NCBI GenBank assembly: GCA_907165275.2
Contig: OU015650.1
Span: 7,346,001 to 7,410,000, forward strand
DNA length: 64,000 nt
Direction of reading: 5' to 3'
Origin: Zygaena filipendulae
Taxonomy: Eukaryota > Arthropoda > Insecta > Lepidoptera > Zygaenidae
Shown: piece by piece, positions 45,776 through 56,540 of the stretch
How positions within the stretch are numbered: the stretch's first letter is position 1
How the letters are laid out: the number at the start of each line of letters is the position of its first letter
The notes under the pieces: model-generated
The model's input: the letters and a program-made list of their open reading frames with translations, nothing else
What the model was told of the DNA's origin: nothing
Database searches by the model: none
Made by a program: the position numbers and the translations under genes

Positions 45776-46752
45776 TAACGTCACTAATTATTATCAAATT
45801 TTGGATACAGGGAATAGAGATACAGAAAAGGCCGTACGCTACTTTTTAACAGACTTCTAAAAAAGGAGTCTTCTCTGACCAAGTTCTCAGAACTCGGAAA
45901 TTAACGCGGGTGAAACCGTGGCTAGTATTAATTTAAATGTGAAGACTTAGATGGATGGATATTTGTTGTAATGGAATTTGGCACAGAGATAGGTAACAGT
46001 TTGAAATAAGACATAGGTAGCGAAATTTTATCCCGGAATTCCTACAGGAACTTCGAAATTTAGGCGATGGAACCGTGGGGGTTCGACTGGGTAATTTTTA
46101 ATATACATGGGCGTCTGCTGTACAGTGTCTTAATTTATTGACTCTGTGGATAGTTGGATATATGTGTTGTTGTTAGTCAATACATTACCCTACATTACAT
46201 AACATTACCCTAGCGCCTCCTAGTAAGCGCGCGGTCAAAATGAAATGGGTGCAAACTATAAAGTACAAATAGCACATCAAGTTACCACAAACTGTCAAAT
46301 TTTCTTCAATAGATAATAAACTCTAATGTTTGGAGATTAATTTAAAGAATAAATTTGTCAGTTTTGATACCATGATGTGCTGTTGACTGTATTTAGAATT
46401 ATACTGGGTATTCTGGTGTTTAACCTAAGACAGACAGATAGACAGACAGACAGGCAAGCAGACAGACACACACACAGACACCATACACACACGCACATAC
46501 ACACACACAGACGCAGGCGCAGACACGTCAGACTCATAACACCCCGTCGTTTTTAATTTTTGCGTTGGGGATTATAAAAGAATTATTGCAATTCGACTTG
46601 AAGGAAGGACTGGAAGGAATCCACTCGCGGATCCACTCGCGAGATAAGTCCGCATTTGGACATGAATTAGCAGTTTGGTTAAATTTTTGCAATTTGTTAT
46701 TAAAGGTATATATTTTTTATGTTCAACAAAGCATACAAATAAATAAACTTCT
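45776..46752. other. SINE scraps, microsatellite and hAT interior, no gene
   Basis: Reverse SINE fragments lie at about 45780-45925 and 45935-46085. A (CAGA)n/(CA)n microsatellite occupies 46428-46530. The 99-codon frame at 46565-46864 runs into the gypsy LTR and is not a gene. Confidence 0.5.
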
Positions 46753-46895
46753 TGTGAGATACGGAACGTTTCTCTTTGTTGTCTCTGTCACACATATCGC
46801 CGCTCCCTTTATATTCTTTTTACTTTGGGTCACGCTGTGTTCAAATAATAATAAACCGGATTAATTAATTCCTGAGTTTTATTAAGAATACAACA
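46753..46895 (+). repeat. Gypsy 5' LTR
   Basis: 143 bp. AATAATAAACCGG near its end contains AATAAA. Identical to the 3' LTR. Confidence 0.9.
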
Positions 46896-46912
46896 TTGGC
46901 GACGAGGATTCC
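46896..46912 (+). other. Gypsy primer-binding site
   Basis: TTGGCGACGAGGATTCC immediately after the LTR. Its complement ends in ...CGTCGCCA, as in a serine tRNA 3' end. Confidence 0.6.
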
Positions 46913-46992
46913 GAACCAAAAGTGAAGTGTGCAAGCGAAAATAGTGTGGAAATTAACACACTTACTTCAAAGTAACAATTAACGGCAGTGAA

Positions 46993-49900
46993 GTGAAATT
47001 TCACATTCCCAACTCAACGCCATTTTGTTACTCCACTACCTACGCGCTACGTCTTGATAAATGGTTAATAAATTGTTTGGGGTCTTTAATGAGTTCAACA
47101 AGTAGTGAGGATTCGGAAACGGAGGAAGACTGGAGCTTGAATAGGGAAAAATTATTAACATTAGTAAAAGCCGGTAAGAGAACGTTTATTTACAAGTGCA
47201 CAAAACCTGAATTGCAAACCATCTGTGCTCAAGAAAATATAACCTATTCCGCCGGTGCGAGTTTAGACGAACTAAGAAGGATATTGAGCGAATTCTACAA
47301 AAATAAACCGTCAACCTCGTCAACTAAAGAAAAAGTCAAAACGAAAATGTCAGTGTATGGAGAGCTAAAACAGTTCGAAGGCGAAAAGTGGGAAGTGTTC
47401 GAACAACAACTTGAGTGCTATATTATTGTCAATGACATTGAGGTTAGTAAGAAAGTACCGCTTCTTATCACTAAATTATCACCTAAGGTTTTTGAAACAT
47501 TAACCTATTTGTGTACACCGAACAAACCAACCAAGTTTACATATGAAGAGTTGTGCCTCAAATTAAAAGATAAATATGCAAAGCCATTATCTACAGCTAT
47601 AGAACGAGCAGAATTTCGTAAGAGGGATCAACTCTCCAATGAAAAAATACAAGATTATGTGTTGGAATTAAGAAAAATGGCAGGAAAATGTAAGTTCAAG
47701 GACATAGACGACCAAATAAAAGAAAAATTTATGAACGGTGTTTCATCGAAAGTGGTCAAGTTTGAGTTAATGAAAAGTTCCACGGATATGACTTTGGATA
47801 ATTGCATTGAACTCGCTCGAACTGTAGAAGCCGCACTATTGCACTCGAATAATACAAATGAAGTGTCAGAAGTGTTTTACAATCAGAAAAAACAAAAACC
47901 TAAACAAGAAGTATTTAAAAAGAAGACCAATAATAGTCAAAATAACCCCAAATGTTTTTGCTGTGGGAAACCAAATCACATGAAATCAGAATGTTACCTA
48001 AAAGACAAATTTTGTTCAGAATGTGGACAGAAAGGGCATATTTACAAGATGTGCACAAAAATAAAGGTACATACGAATATATTGGAGGCGGGTTCCTCAG
48101 ACAGTCAGCGGACAGAAGATATTGATACTTCAATAAAAGATTTATTTACTGAGTATGACACTTATACCTACAACAGTGTAAGTAGAATACCACCACATTA
48201 TTTAAATGTAAATATTAATGGACATAATATAAATTTACAGTTAGATACAGGTTCTGATGTCACCGTTATGTCATTAAATGATAAAAAAAAGTGGCTTAAC
48301 AAATGGGTAATACAACCCAGCAATGTTTTATTTAAAAACTTTGATCAAACAATTTCAAAGCCAGTAGGAATCATAGACAATGTAATAGTAAAATTCAAAA
48401 ATATAACTAAGAAGTTAAAACTATTTATAGTAGAACATGATGGACCGAATGTAATTGGTAGGGATTGGTTAAATGAGTTGAATCTTTGGCCTCCAACTCT
48501 AGGAAAAAGCTTTACGATTGGAACTAATGTAGTACAAACTGTTTCAGATGCCGAACAATTAATTAAACAACAGTTCGCAGAAGTATTTAGCCCGGGATGG
48601 GGAAATTTCAAAGGAGAAAGTATTACACTGAAATTGAAAACTGATGCGCAACCAAAATGTTTACCAGTAAGAAGGGTTCCATATTCACTACGGGAAAAAG
48701 TAAATAAAGAAATCACAAGATTATTAAATAATGACAGAATAGAGCCCGTTGAGCAAAGTGAGTGGGGAACACCAGTTGTGCCTATTTTAAAACCAGATGG
48801 ATCGGTAAGACTTTGTGGAGATTACAAATTAACAGTTAATCCCAATCTACAGGTTGATCATTTTCCCTTACCACATGTAAATGATATTTTGGATACACTA
48901 AAACAGGGTGAATATTTCTGCGAACTAGATTTAAAAGAAGCTTATCTTCAGGCTCCTCTTAATTTAGAGAGTCAAGATTGTACTACAATTGTTACTGAGG
49001 TAGGAACATTTAAATATAAGTATTTACCCTATGGAGTTAGTTCGGGTCCAGGTGCATTTCAAAGATTGATGTCAAAAAAATTAAATTCAATTCCAAATAC
49101 AGTTGTATTCATTGATAATATATATATTAAAGGTAAAAACTTACAGGATATTTATAAAACCTTACAAAAAGTGTTACAAAAATTAATTGAATGTGAATTT
49201 AAATTAAAACCTGAAAAATGTAAATTGTTTGTGACATATTTGGATGTGTTTGGGTTTCGGGTGAACAAAGATGGTATCAGCACAATACAATCTAATATTG
49301 AACCACTATTGAAGGCTAAATCTCCAAAAAATTTAACGATGTTGAAATCATTTTTGGGAAAAATTAATTACTACTCTAGATTTCTTAAGGATATGGCAAC
49401 AACACTGACACCACTATATGACTGTACCAAAAAAAATAAATTTGTTTGGAATGATCAGTGCGAACAATCGTTTAAATTAATTAAAAGAAAATTAGCCTCA
49501 GCAAAAAATTTATCTCATTATAATCCTGACTTACCACTCATTTTAACCTGTGATGCATCTGATACAGGATTAGGGGCAGTTTTATCTAATAGAGACAGAT
49601 GTGGCGTGGTAAGACCGATTACATATGCTAGCAAAAAATTGAGTGATGCTGAGCTACGGTATAGCACAATTGATAAGGAGGCAGTAGCAGTCATATTTGG
49701 AATAACAAAATTCTACAATTACATTTATGGTAGACAATTTGAGTTAGAAACAGACAATGCAGCTTTAGCCCGGATCTTTGGGCCCACAAAAAGTATTCCA
49801 AAAATGGCAGCTAAAAGGTTACAACACTATGCAATATTTTTATCAGCTTTTAACTATAAGGTGAGACATATTCAGTCAAGTAAAAATCCGGCTGATTTTT

Positions 49901-51117
49901 TGTCAAGGAATGTAAATCAATTAACAGAAAAAGAAGGTAACAATAATATTTCAAATGTTGATACAGGTATAAGCGTCAGGTGTTATGTGAACAGTTCAGG
50001 AATAGAGTCTGTTAACTGGAAATCCATACAAAAAGAAACAAAAAAGGACTTAATATTGTCAAAAGTTACACGTTGTTTGACGGACGGTTGGCCAAATAAA
50101 AAAGAAATTGATAAAGATATACAGCCATTTTATAATCGCAGAAATGAACTCTGTTTAGAGAGAGACTGCATTCTCTGGGGCTATAGAGTGGTAGTGCCAG
50201 AGGCAATACGTCAAACAGTTTTAGCGGAATTGCATAAGACTCATTTCGGAATTGTTCGTATGAAAGAAATAGCCAGGTCATATTTTTGGTGGCCATATTT
50301 AGATTCAGAAATAGATAAAATAACAAAAACATGTCTGATTTGTTTACAAAATAGTAAATTTCCGACAAAAACACAGAAACCATGGCCAGTGCCACCTTCA
50401 GCATGGAATAGAATCCATGCAGACTTTTTAGGACCATTCTATAATAAAATGTTTTTGGTTGTAGTGGATAGTTATACAAAATGGCCAGAGGCCTATGAAA
50501 TGTCTAATATCACTAGTACTCGCACAATAGAAAAATTTAAAAATATTTTTGTAAGATACGGTTACCCGTTGCATTTGGTAACGGATAATGGGCGTTCATT
50601 TACAAGTGAAGAATTTCAGAATTTTTGCAAAGAATGTCAAATTAAGCATTCATTTTCACCACCTTATCATCCTGCTACAAATGGAGCAGCTGAAAGATTT
50701 GTAGAGACTTTTAAAAATGCAGTGTCTAAAATTAAAGAAAGTGGTTATAGTCTATCAGAAGCTGTTTATATGTTTTTGTTTGACTATAGGAGTACGCCTC
50801 AGCGTACTACGGGCATGTCGCCAGCGAGACTTATGTTGGGGAGAGAGATCAGGAATAGATTTAGTGTTTTACGTCCTCCTCCATTGGCAGAAATTGTGCA
50901 AGAGAAGCTTGATAAGAACCAGGAAATCAAAAGGGAGGTTAATTTTAGTGTAGGACAAAAGGTGATGGTTAGAGATTATAGGAAGGATGGCAAACCTTGG
51001 ATTCAAGGAGTAATTATAGAAGAATCTATACCAAATATCACTTATGTTATTGATGTAGATGGGTTCAAATGGAAACGACATGTAGATCAAATGTTAACTT
51101 GTTTGGAAACCACGTAG
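46993..51117 (+). CDS. Gypsy gag-pol polyprotein, single frame, altered RT active site
   Basis: The frame is 1374 codons from the first ATG, but a likelier start is Met33 (47089), followed by an acidic serine-rich segment. Domains in order: gag with capsid-like part (about 110-290), two CCHC knuckles (about 321-355), aspartic protease with LDTGSD (about 417), RT with RLCGDYK and LPYGVSSGP, RNase H with DASDTGLGAVL and STIDKEAVAV, integrase with an HHCC zinc motif (about 1081-1115) and a D,D,E core (about 1142, 1198, 1232). No stop or frameshift occurs. The RT box that normally ends in two aspartates reads F-I-D-N (D708, N709). That may reduce polymerase activity despite the intact frame, or be a feature of this lineage. 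There is no envelope gene. Confidence 0.93.
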   Translation: MKFHIPNSTPFCYSTTYALRLDKWLINCLGSLMSSTSSEDSETEEDWSLNREKLLTLVKAGKRTFIYKCTKPELQTICAQENITYSAGASLDELRRILSEFYKNKPSTSSTKEKVKTKMSVYGELKQFEGEKWEVFEQQLECYIIVNDIEVSKKVPLLITKLSPKVFETLTYLCTPNKPTKFTYEELCLKLKDKYAKPLSTAIERAEFRKRDQLSNEKIQDYVLELRKMAGKCKFKDIDDQIKEKFMNGVSSKVVKFELMKSSTDMTLDNCIELARTVEAALLHSNNTNEVSEVFYNQKKQKPKQEVFKKKTNNSQNNPKCFCCGKPNHMKSECYLKDKFCSECGQKGHIYKMCTKIKVHTNILEAGSSDSQRTEDIDTSIKDLFTEYDTYTYNSVSRIPPHYLNVNINGHNINLQLDTGSDVTVMSLNDKKKWLNKWVIQPSNVLFKNFDQTISKPVGIIDNVIVKFKNITKKLKLFIVEHDGPNVIGRDWLNELNLWPPTLGKSFTIGTNVVQTVSDAEQLIKQQFAEVFSPGWGNFKGESITLKLKTDAQPKCLPVRRVPYSLREKVNKEITRLLNNDRIEPVEQSEWGTPVVPILKPDGSVRLCGDYKLTVNPNLQVDHFPLPHVNDILDTLKQGEYFCELDLKEAYLQAPLNLESQDCTTIVTEVGTFKYKYLPYGVSSGPGAFQRLMSKKLNSIPNTVVFIDNIYIKGKNLQDIYKTLQKVLQKLIECEFKLKPEKCKLFVTYLDVFGFRVNKDGISTIQSNIEPLLKAKSPKNLTMLKSFLGKINYYSRFLKDMATTLTPLYDCTKKNKFVWNDQCEQSFKLIKRKLASAKNLSHYNPDLPLILTCDASDTGLGAVLSNRDRCGVVRPITYASKKLSDAELRYSTIDKEAVAVIFGITKFYNYIYGRQFELETDNAALARIFGPTKSIPKMAAKRLQHYAIFLSAFNYKVRHIQSSKNPADFLSRNVNQLTEKEGNNNISNVDTGISVRCYVNSSGIESVNWKSIQKETKKDLILSKVTRCLTDGWPNKKEIDKDIQPFYNRRNELCLERDCILWGYRVVVPEAIRQTVLAELHKTHFGIVRMKEIARSYFWWPYLDSEIDKITKTCLICLQNSKFPTKTQKPWPVPPSAWNRIHADFLGPFYNKMFLVVVDSYTKWPEAYEMSNITSTRTIEKFKNIFVRYGYPLHLVTDNGRSFTSEEFQNFCKECQIKHSFSPPYHPATNGAAERFVETFKNAVSKIKESGYSLSEAVYMFLFDYRSTPQRTTGMSPARLMLGREIRNRFSVLRPPPLAEIVQEKLDKNQEIKREVNFSVGQKVMVRDYRKDGKPWIQGVIIEESIPNITYVIDVDGFKWKRHVDQMLTCLETT

Positions 51118-51238
51118 CATTATAAGTACCTACATGGCTTATTTAGTTTTAAGTCTAAGTTTAAGTATTAATTTTAAGAATCTCTGAATTAGGTTCATTA
51201 AGTTTCTTTTGATTACTGTGTAAATATGTGTGGGAGAG

Positions 51239-51381
51239 TGTGAGATACGGAACGTTTCTCTTTGTTGTCTCTGTCACACATATCGCCGCTCCCTTTATAT
51301 TCTTTTTACTTTGGGTCACGCTGTGTTCAAATAATAATAAACCGGATTAATTAATTCCTGAGTTTTATTAAGAATACAACA
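51239..51381 (+). repeat. Gypsy 3' LTR
   Basis: Identical to the 5' LTR over 143 bp. Followed by the CTTCT target duplication. Confidence 0.9.
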
Positions 51382-51419
51382 CTTCTAGTTTGAGCAAATT
51401 AGGCCATATACTTTATGTG

Positions 51420-51625
51420 TATACTAGCTATTCCCCCGCAGTAATTTTGGAGTTCCCGCGGGGATTCCGGGATGAAAAGTACCCCATGTCCTTCTCTGTG
51501 CCCCTGACAACGTGTATGCAAAATTTCATGATGATCGGTTGAGCCGTTGAGGCGCGAAAGTGTAACAAACAAACAAACAAAAACCAACTAAAAAACTCAC
51601 TTTCATTTTTATTAAAGTAGGGATA
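51420..51625 (+). mobile_element. SINE
   Basis: TACTAGCTATTCCCCCGCAG, TTCCCGCGGGGATTCCGGGA, GACAACGTGTATGCAAAATT and TTGAGCCGTTGAGGCGCGAA in order. Confidence 0.8.
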
Positions 51626-52089
51626 ACTTCAACTATAATATTATTGCAGATACATACATACAGGAATATTTTTTATTCAGTGTGCAAACTTTTAAAAATT
51701 AAACTTAAAGGAGTTTTAATAAACACCTTTTTTATTTTGATAAGTCTTAGTATAAAAAAGTAAAGTTATCGTGAACGAAAGATGTATGCTACTGTATTCG
51801 CCGCCACTACCGCTGTACACGAAGCGCTCGTTCAGCTAGGTATTTACGTGGGTTACAATGTACCGACAGCTGATCGAGGTTGTTCACCCCCGCTGCAACA
51901 CCCCCGCGTACGCCGCACGGCGCGCCTGCCCATTGATATTATTACAAATTGATAGTTTCCATATATTGATAATTTAAAGCAGGATAAAAAAATATTAAAA
52001 AAATATAAAAAAGTTTTGAACCAAAATTTTTTTGCGCATTACTTAAAAAATATTCTTGTATATGAAATTTGAAAAAATTGCTTAAAAGC
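51626..52089. other. hAT-like interior without a gene
   Basis: Contains a GC-rich patch (51790-51930) and AT-rich remainder. No frame is supported. Confidence 0.4.
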
Positions 52090-52607
52090 CCACCTAGATT
52101 TAAATACAGGGACAGGAAGCGCTTTCACTACCTATATTTTTGGCGGGATAATTGATGGGGTTGAATATTTTTATTAGATAAAACACGACAAACTTTATCA
52201 TATGGAAAGCCTTTCGTAGGGTTTCCCTTTAAATAAGTTGTTAAATAATACAAATTACGTTACCTTTACAGAAACCATTTCTCATAGGGTAACCCTATCT
52301 CATAGGCTAACCGGCGGCGCACGGTCAAAGCTTTGACTCGGGAGTAGCTCGGCTGTCGGCTCTTGCGCCCCCGCCCAAAAACCCCAAAACTAGGGGCAAA
52401 AACCCCATCAATAAAGCGGAAAACAAAATACCCTTTCAATGATACGGTAACCGCTTAGCCTATTGTAAGGTTAGGGTTACCCTAAGGATACAGTTAACCT
52501 TTCACTAGATAAGCATTTTACAGGATAACGCAGACCTAAGGATAGCATATCGAAAGGATGACCAGTTAAATGGGCTTTCAAAATTAGCCGCTAATCCGGT
52601 CCCTGCT
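52090..52607. repeat. Right inverted arm of the inner element
   Basis: Inverted counterpart of 44366-45080. Its outer end, read inward, is CAGGGACCGGATTAGCGGCT, another hAT-like terminus starting CAGGG. This suggests an inner hAT-related element nested in the outer one. Confidence 0.65.
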
Positions 52608-53089
52608 TAAATGCTGCTGACATTATGTAATTCCAACAATAATTTATTTTGTATCTACATACGGTTCGAATTGTCATTTTTTGGAATCGGTTAAATATTG
52701 CGTACCTACATATAAATCGTATACTTTTTAAAAACATTATCATAAGTCATAACTTAGGTATCTTTACAACTAAACCACAGTCTATGGTAGGTACACATGG
52801 ATTTGTTCTGCTGTTCGTCATAAAAAATATTTGTAAACAAAATTAGTTTTTTCCGACCCTTTTTTTTATTATTATTAATTTTTTTAATTAATTATCTTGA
52901 ATAATAAAAAAAATAGATTATATTTTAGTAATTAAATCAACTAGCGTAGCGCACGCGTCATAACTTTTTATCATCGAATGATTGAAAAGGAAACTTGCAA
53001 GACTTCGAAGCTTGCCGCGCGTCGCTATCGTCCTGCGTTAAGCGGGATCGTATGAAATCGAACAAATTGTGATATGTTTTCACGAGGAA

Positions 53090-53200
53090 CCGGTAAAATA
53101 AAGGTTCCTAAAGGTTCCGATTTCGGTTTCGGTTCCGGTTCGGGTTCTAGTAACGGAACCGTTATTTTACCGGTATTTTACCGGTATTTTAGGACCTTTT
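53090..53200. repeat. GGTTCC/ACCGG-rich subterminal repeats of the hAT-like element
   Basis: Repeated GGTTCC and TTTTACCGGTATTTTACCGG units mirror the (GGTTCC)n run at 43880-43950 near the other end. Confidence 0.7.
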
Positions 53201-53426
53201 TCAATCCCTGACTGCAAGCATGTAAGCGTGTCGTCCTGAACAAAACAACCCAAGTGGGCAGACACGAGCGGGCTTGGCACCGACTTCAAACAGATCAGTA
53301 GGTAGCACATACCAATAATAATAATATTACGTGGATTTTTGTCACTCGGATTAAATCAGTATTTTATTATTTTTAACTTTTTTTATTTTAATTTTGTTAG
53401 TAATTAATTTGTTTTTGGTAACAATA

Positions 53427-53872
53427 ATCCCAACAAAAACATTTTCATGTAAAATGTTGCCAAGACGAGACCATATGCCAGCACTTTCAAAAAGTTATCA
53501 GATCTTATGTAGAGCCAAGCTTCTAACTCTACACGCCTTAACTCTACAAGGTCTAACTTCACAAACTCTACACCTTAGCCAAAATATGTGGCTTGACCAT
53601 TTCGCTACATTCACATGGCCCTTAGGCCCTAAGGTGAAAAATTGGTCCATTTTTCATTACTTTTCTGTTATATAATAATAGTTCTTTGTAGTAACGAAAC
53701 GGCCAAGCCACATATTTTGGCTAAGGTGTAGAGTTTGTGAAGTTAGACCTTGTAGAGTTAAGGCGTGTAGAGTTAGAAGCTTGGCTCTACATAAGATCTG
53801 ATAACTTTTTGAAAGTGCTGGCATATGGTCTCGTCTTGGCAACATTTTACATGAAAATGTTTTTGTTGGGAT
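53427..53872. mobile_element. Hairpin MITE, ATCCCACCAAAAA family
   Basis: The left arm (ATCCCAACAAAAACATTTTC..., 53427 to about 53640) and the right arm (about 53680-53872) are almost exact complements, for example TAGAGCCAAGCTTCTAACTC. The short frames on both strands encode the same peptide because of the palindrome. Confidence 0.9.
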
Positions 53873-54300
53873 TTCATTTCTTTTTGTAAGTCAAAATTGC
53901 AGAAGTCTCATACAAACTTCCATCCCCTAATTTAAGGGGTTGGGAGATAAAAGTTACAAGTTTTTTAATTTTTTTGTTGTTTGTTTACTAATACTAGCTT
54001 ACATACCAAATTTCAGCTTTCTAGGACATTAGGAAGTACCCTAAGAATTTTGATGATCATCAGTGAGTCAGTGACGAAATCGAGGTTTTTTAGATATCAA
54101 TAAAATCTAAAGGATGGGAGCCATACAATTAATAAGTCTGCTATTGACAACATATTCCGAAAATTTTGTTTATCTGGTATAATCCAGACCCAAGTTACAA
54201 GGGTTCAAAAAAACGACGAAACGCTTCGAGAAAAGGTAGGTAGTGCCCTTGCGCTTTGCTGGCTCGTCTTGGCGGGGGCACTACCGTGCCCCCAGATTTA
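53873..54300 (+). repeat. Composite repeat body ending in a GGGGGCAC hairpin
   Basis: Starts TTCATTTCTTTTTGTAAGTC directly after the hairpin MITE and ends with GGGGGCACTACCGTGCCCCC. A second copy with the same order is at 60780-61245 and an inverted partial one near 14924. Confidence 0.75.
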
Positions 54301-56308
54301 GACACAGTCTTAGACATATACTTTATTTGGCATCAACATCAAAGTACCTAAAATATCTTTGATCAAAATACAAGTTCTCGGTTAGATATCTCACGAGAAA
54401 AATATGAGTAGGTACATGACTATTAATTTCAAATACCTAATGGGCATAGGTACCTACCTACGTTTACCGAGCTTTGCTTAGTAACATGGTACATGGATGA
54501 ATAGGGAATATTCATTCATTTGAATATGCTGTTGATTTACTCCCTGTATAAAAGGCGAAAGTAAACACGTACTCCAGATATTTTATTGTCATTGAATTTA
54601 CGGTCGCACGGCTAGGGCGAGCGTGAAACAACTGCCAGTCCTATCGATATTTTATTGACGAGATCTGTGCTATACATTGATCGGCGGGTTTTGTTTTTAT
54701 TTATTTATGTTCGCAAACTCAATGTCAAAAATATGGTAGGTATATTATTACATCATTATATTAATACAACTTTGTATAGGAATATAGGCAGTAGAAAGGG
54801 GTAAGATTGTCTTACAATTTTTGCCAAAAGTCAACAAACTTTCACAAAGACTTGAAAAAATAAAAACGCTTGTAGTTAGCATTATGACTCCAATCGTCAT
54901 AGATCTCTTAGTCTAAGTCCTGTATTTTATTCCTAGGTAACTATGTTAGCACGAATAGTATAAACAATCTCATTATTATTATAATACGCTACGTTGCCAA
55001 CTCGCAGCGACATTCAGCGTGCACGGCGCCAATCAGATGACACCGCGCGCGCGTGATGTTGCCGCTCTTATTACGGGTTAGTGAACCAATATCAACAAAT
55101 GGTGTTCTATTTTTTTTTAAATTTTTGTCCTATTTAGTTTGTTCGAATTTTATTTTTTTCTACTATTTCGATATTAGGACTTATTTTATAATTTCACTAT
55201 ACTTTAATATTGCCCATGTTTTCATTTATTGTCGTACTGTCGTCTACTTTTTGTAATACCTATCCGGAATATGATCGTTTTAGTATCAGCCAACTTAAAT
55301 GTATGACGGCGCCTTCAATTTTAAACTCTGATAGAAGCCAGTCTTTCCTTTGAGACTCTTTCACGCCACACTCTGCGCTTGAATTATTCATATCCCGGCA
55401 AATATCTATGAAACAGAACGAGGAACATGGTAGATATAAATAATATTAATTTTACACCGTTTTATCACTGACTACTTATTCCTACTGATGAGCGCAGTTT
55501 CAACCACGTGTGATTCGGGATTCCCACGGAGACTCTTTAGGCCACCAAATGTAATAAAAATCCATCCAGTGTATCGAATTTAGTATATATTAAAATTCAT
55601 TTATGGTTTGGTTGTATAAAAAATGTACCTATGTAAGTAGTTATAATTTTTAGTAAAGTTGGTATAGGTACCTATTTTGCGCTGTAAAACAGCAAGTGAG
55701 CTAGCAAGTCTATGTATATGTACAAATAATAATTTGTTGTTTATCGAGTAGATATTAGGAACATGCAAACGTAAGTATATAAAATTATAGACCTTCACAG
55801 ATTTGTACCTATTTGTATTTGTCTGATGATGTTTTTTTTCCATTGTGATTAAGAATTAAGAAATTGTGGGTGTAAACATGAGAAAATGGAAACAATAAAA
55901 CTGCACGACCGGTTGACTAGGGTTCGCCATCAATCTTCAGGAAGGATGACACAGGGGTCCACTTCTAAACTCTACCAACGGAACTTTAACAAAGAGTGTG
56001 ATAAATCGTGTATTACTTACGCTTTGAATAGAAACCTTGGTTTTCATTGGAAAGTTTTGAAAAAGGCAACAAATGCAACTCTTTTGTACTCGTACTCGTA
56101 CTCGTGGGCGGGGAGTCGTTCTGCGTTGAGTACCAATGCGATTCTATAGGAGGCAAAGATTTATACACATATTGTGTATAAATCTTTGCGTTTAGAGTCT
56201 TAAAATGCTTAAAAATAAAATTGCCTGCCCACAGTACAATTTAAACTCACTAACCCTAGGCCTATCTTACGCTGACTATACACTTGCCTCTCAATAATTT
56301 TATAGCGA
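54301..56308. other. 2 kb gene-free stretch
   Basis: Contains GC-richer patches near 54600 and 55010-55080 that could be promoter-like, and a degraded SINE near 55490. The frame 55886-56149 shows no domain. TGTGTATAAATC (from 56170) pairs with nearby sequence as a small inverted repeat. Confidence 0.35.
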
Positions 56309-56540
56309 TGATAGCTCAGTGGTTGGTGCATACGGATCAAATGCCGCAAGGCATAGGTTCAAACTCTAACAATGAGCTTGAGCTATCGGTGAAGGAAACC
56401 ATCGCGAGGAAACCATAGCATGGTCGTAGGGCACTCTCTAGTGCCCGGCTAGCTACCACCTTCAAATTGGAAATCTGTCGCCAAGCACCTAACGGTGTGT
56501 TCCGGCAGGGTCACTTGAAAGCCGACCACACTCACTTAAA
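56309..56540 (+). mobile_element. tRNA-derived SINE
   Basis: GATGATAGCTCAGTGGTTGG (A box) and ATAGGTTCAAACTCTAACAA (B box) form a tRNA-like head. The body matches the reverse copy at 45430-45775. Confidence 0.75.

Larger units (their letters stand above)
46753..51381 (+). mobile_element. Ty3/gypsy LTR retrotransposon, complete, identical LTRs
   Basis: The 143-bp LTRs at 46753-46895 and 51239-51381 (TGTGAGATACGG...AATACAACA) are identical by my reading. CTTCT flanks both sides (46748-46752 and 51382-51386). The primer site starts TTGGCGACGAGGATTC just after the left LTR and suits the 3' end of a serine tRNA. One long gag-pol frame fills the interior and there is no env. The element is 4629 bp and lies inside the hAT-like element. 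Confidence 0.95.
43831..53210. mobile_element. hAT-like DNA transposon, non-autonomous, containing nested elements
   Basis: The ends are CAGGGATTGAAAA (43831) and its complement (ending 53210). ACTGCAAG flanks both sides (43823-43830 and 53211-53218), a perfect 8-bp target duplication typical of hAT transposons. Near both ends are GGTTCC-rich runs (43880-43950 and 53090-53160). No hAT transposase frame is visible. Subtracting the gypsy insertion leaves about 4.75 kb, partly made of other inverted arms, MITEs and SINEs. Confidence 0.85.

Noticed and set aside
46565..46864. 99-codon plus-strand gene
   Set aside because: Its second half is translated gypsy LTR and the first half has no domain.
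53394..53845. Two small genes encoding the same peptide on opposite strands
   Set aside because: The identical peptides are a consequence of the palindromic MITE.
54280..54300. Helitron 3' terminus
   Set aside because: The short hairpin fits, but no CTRR end follows and no A/T target junction is visible in either copy.
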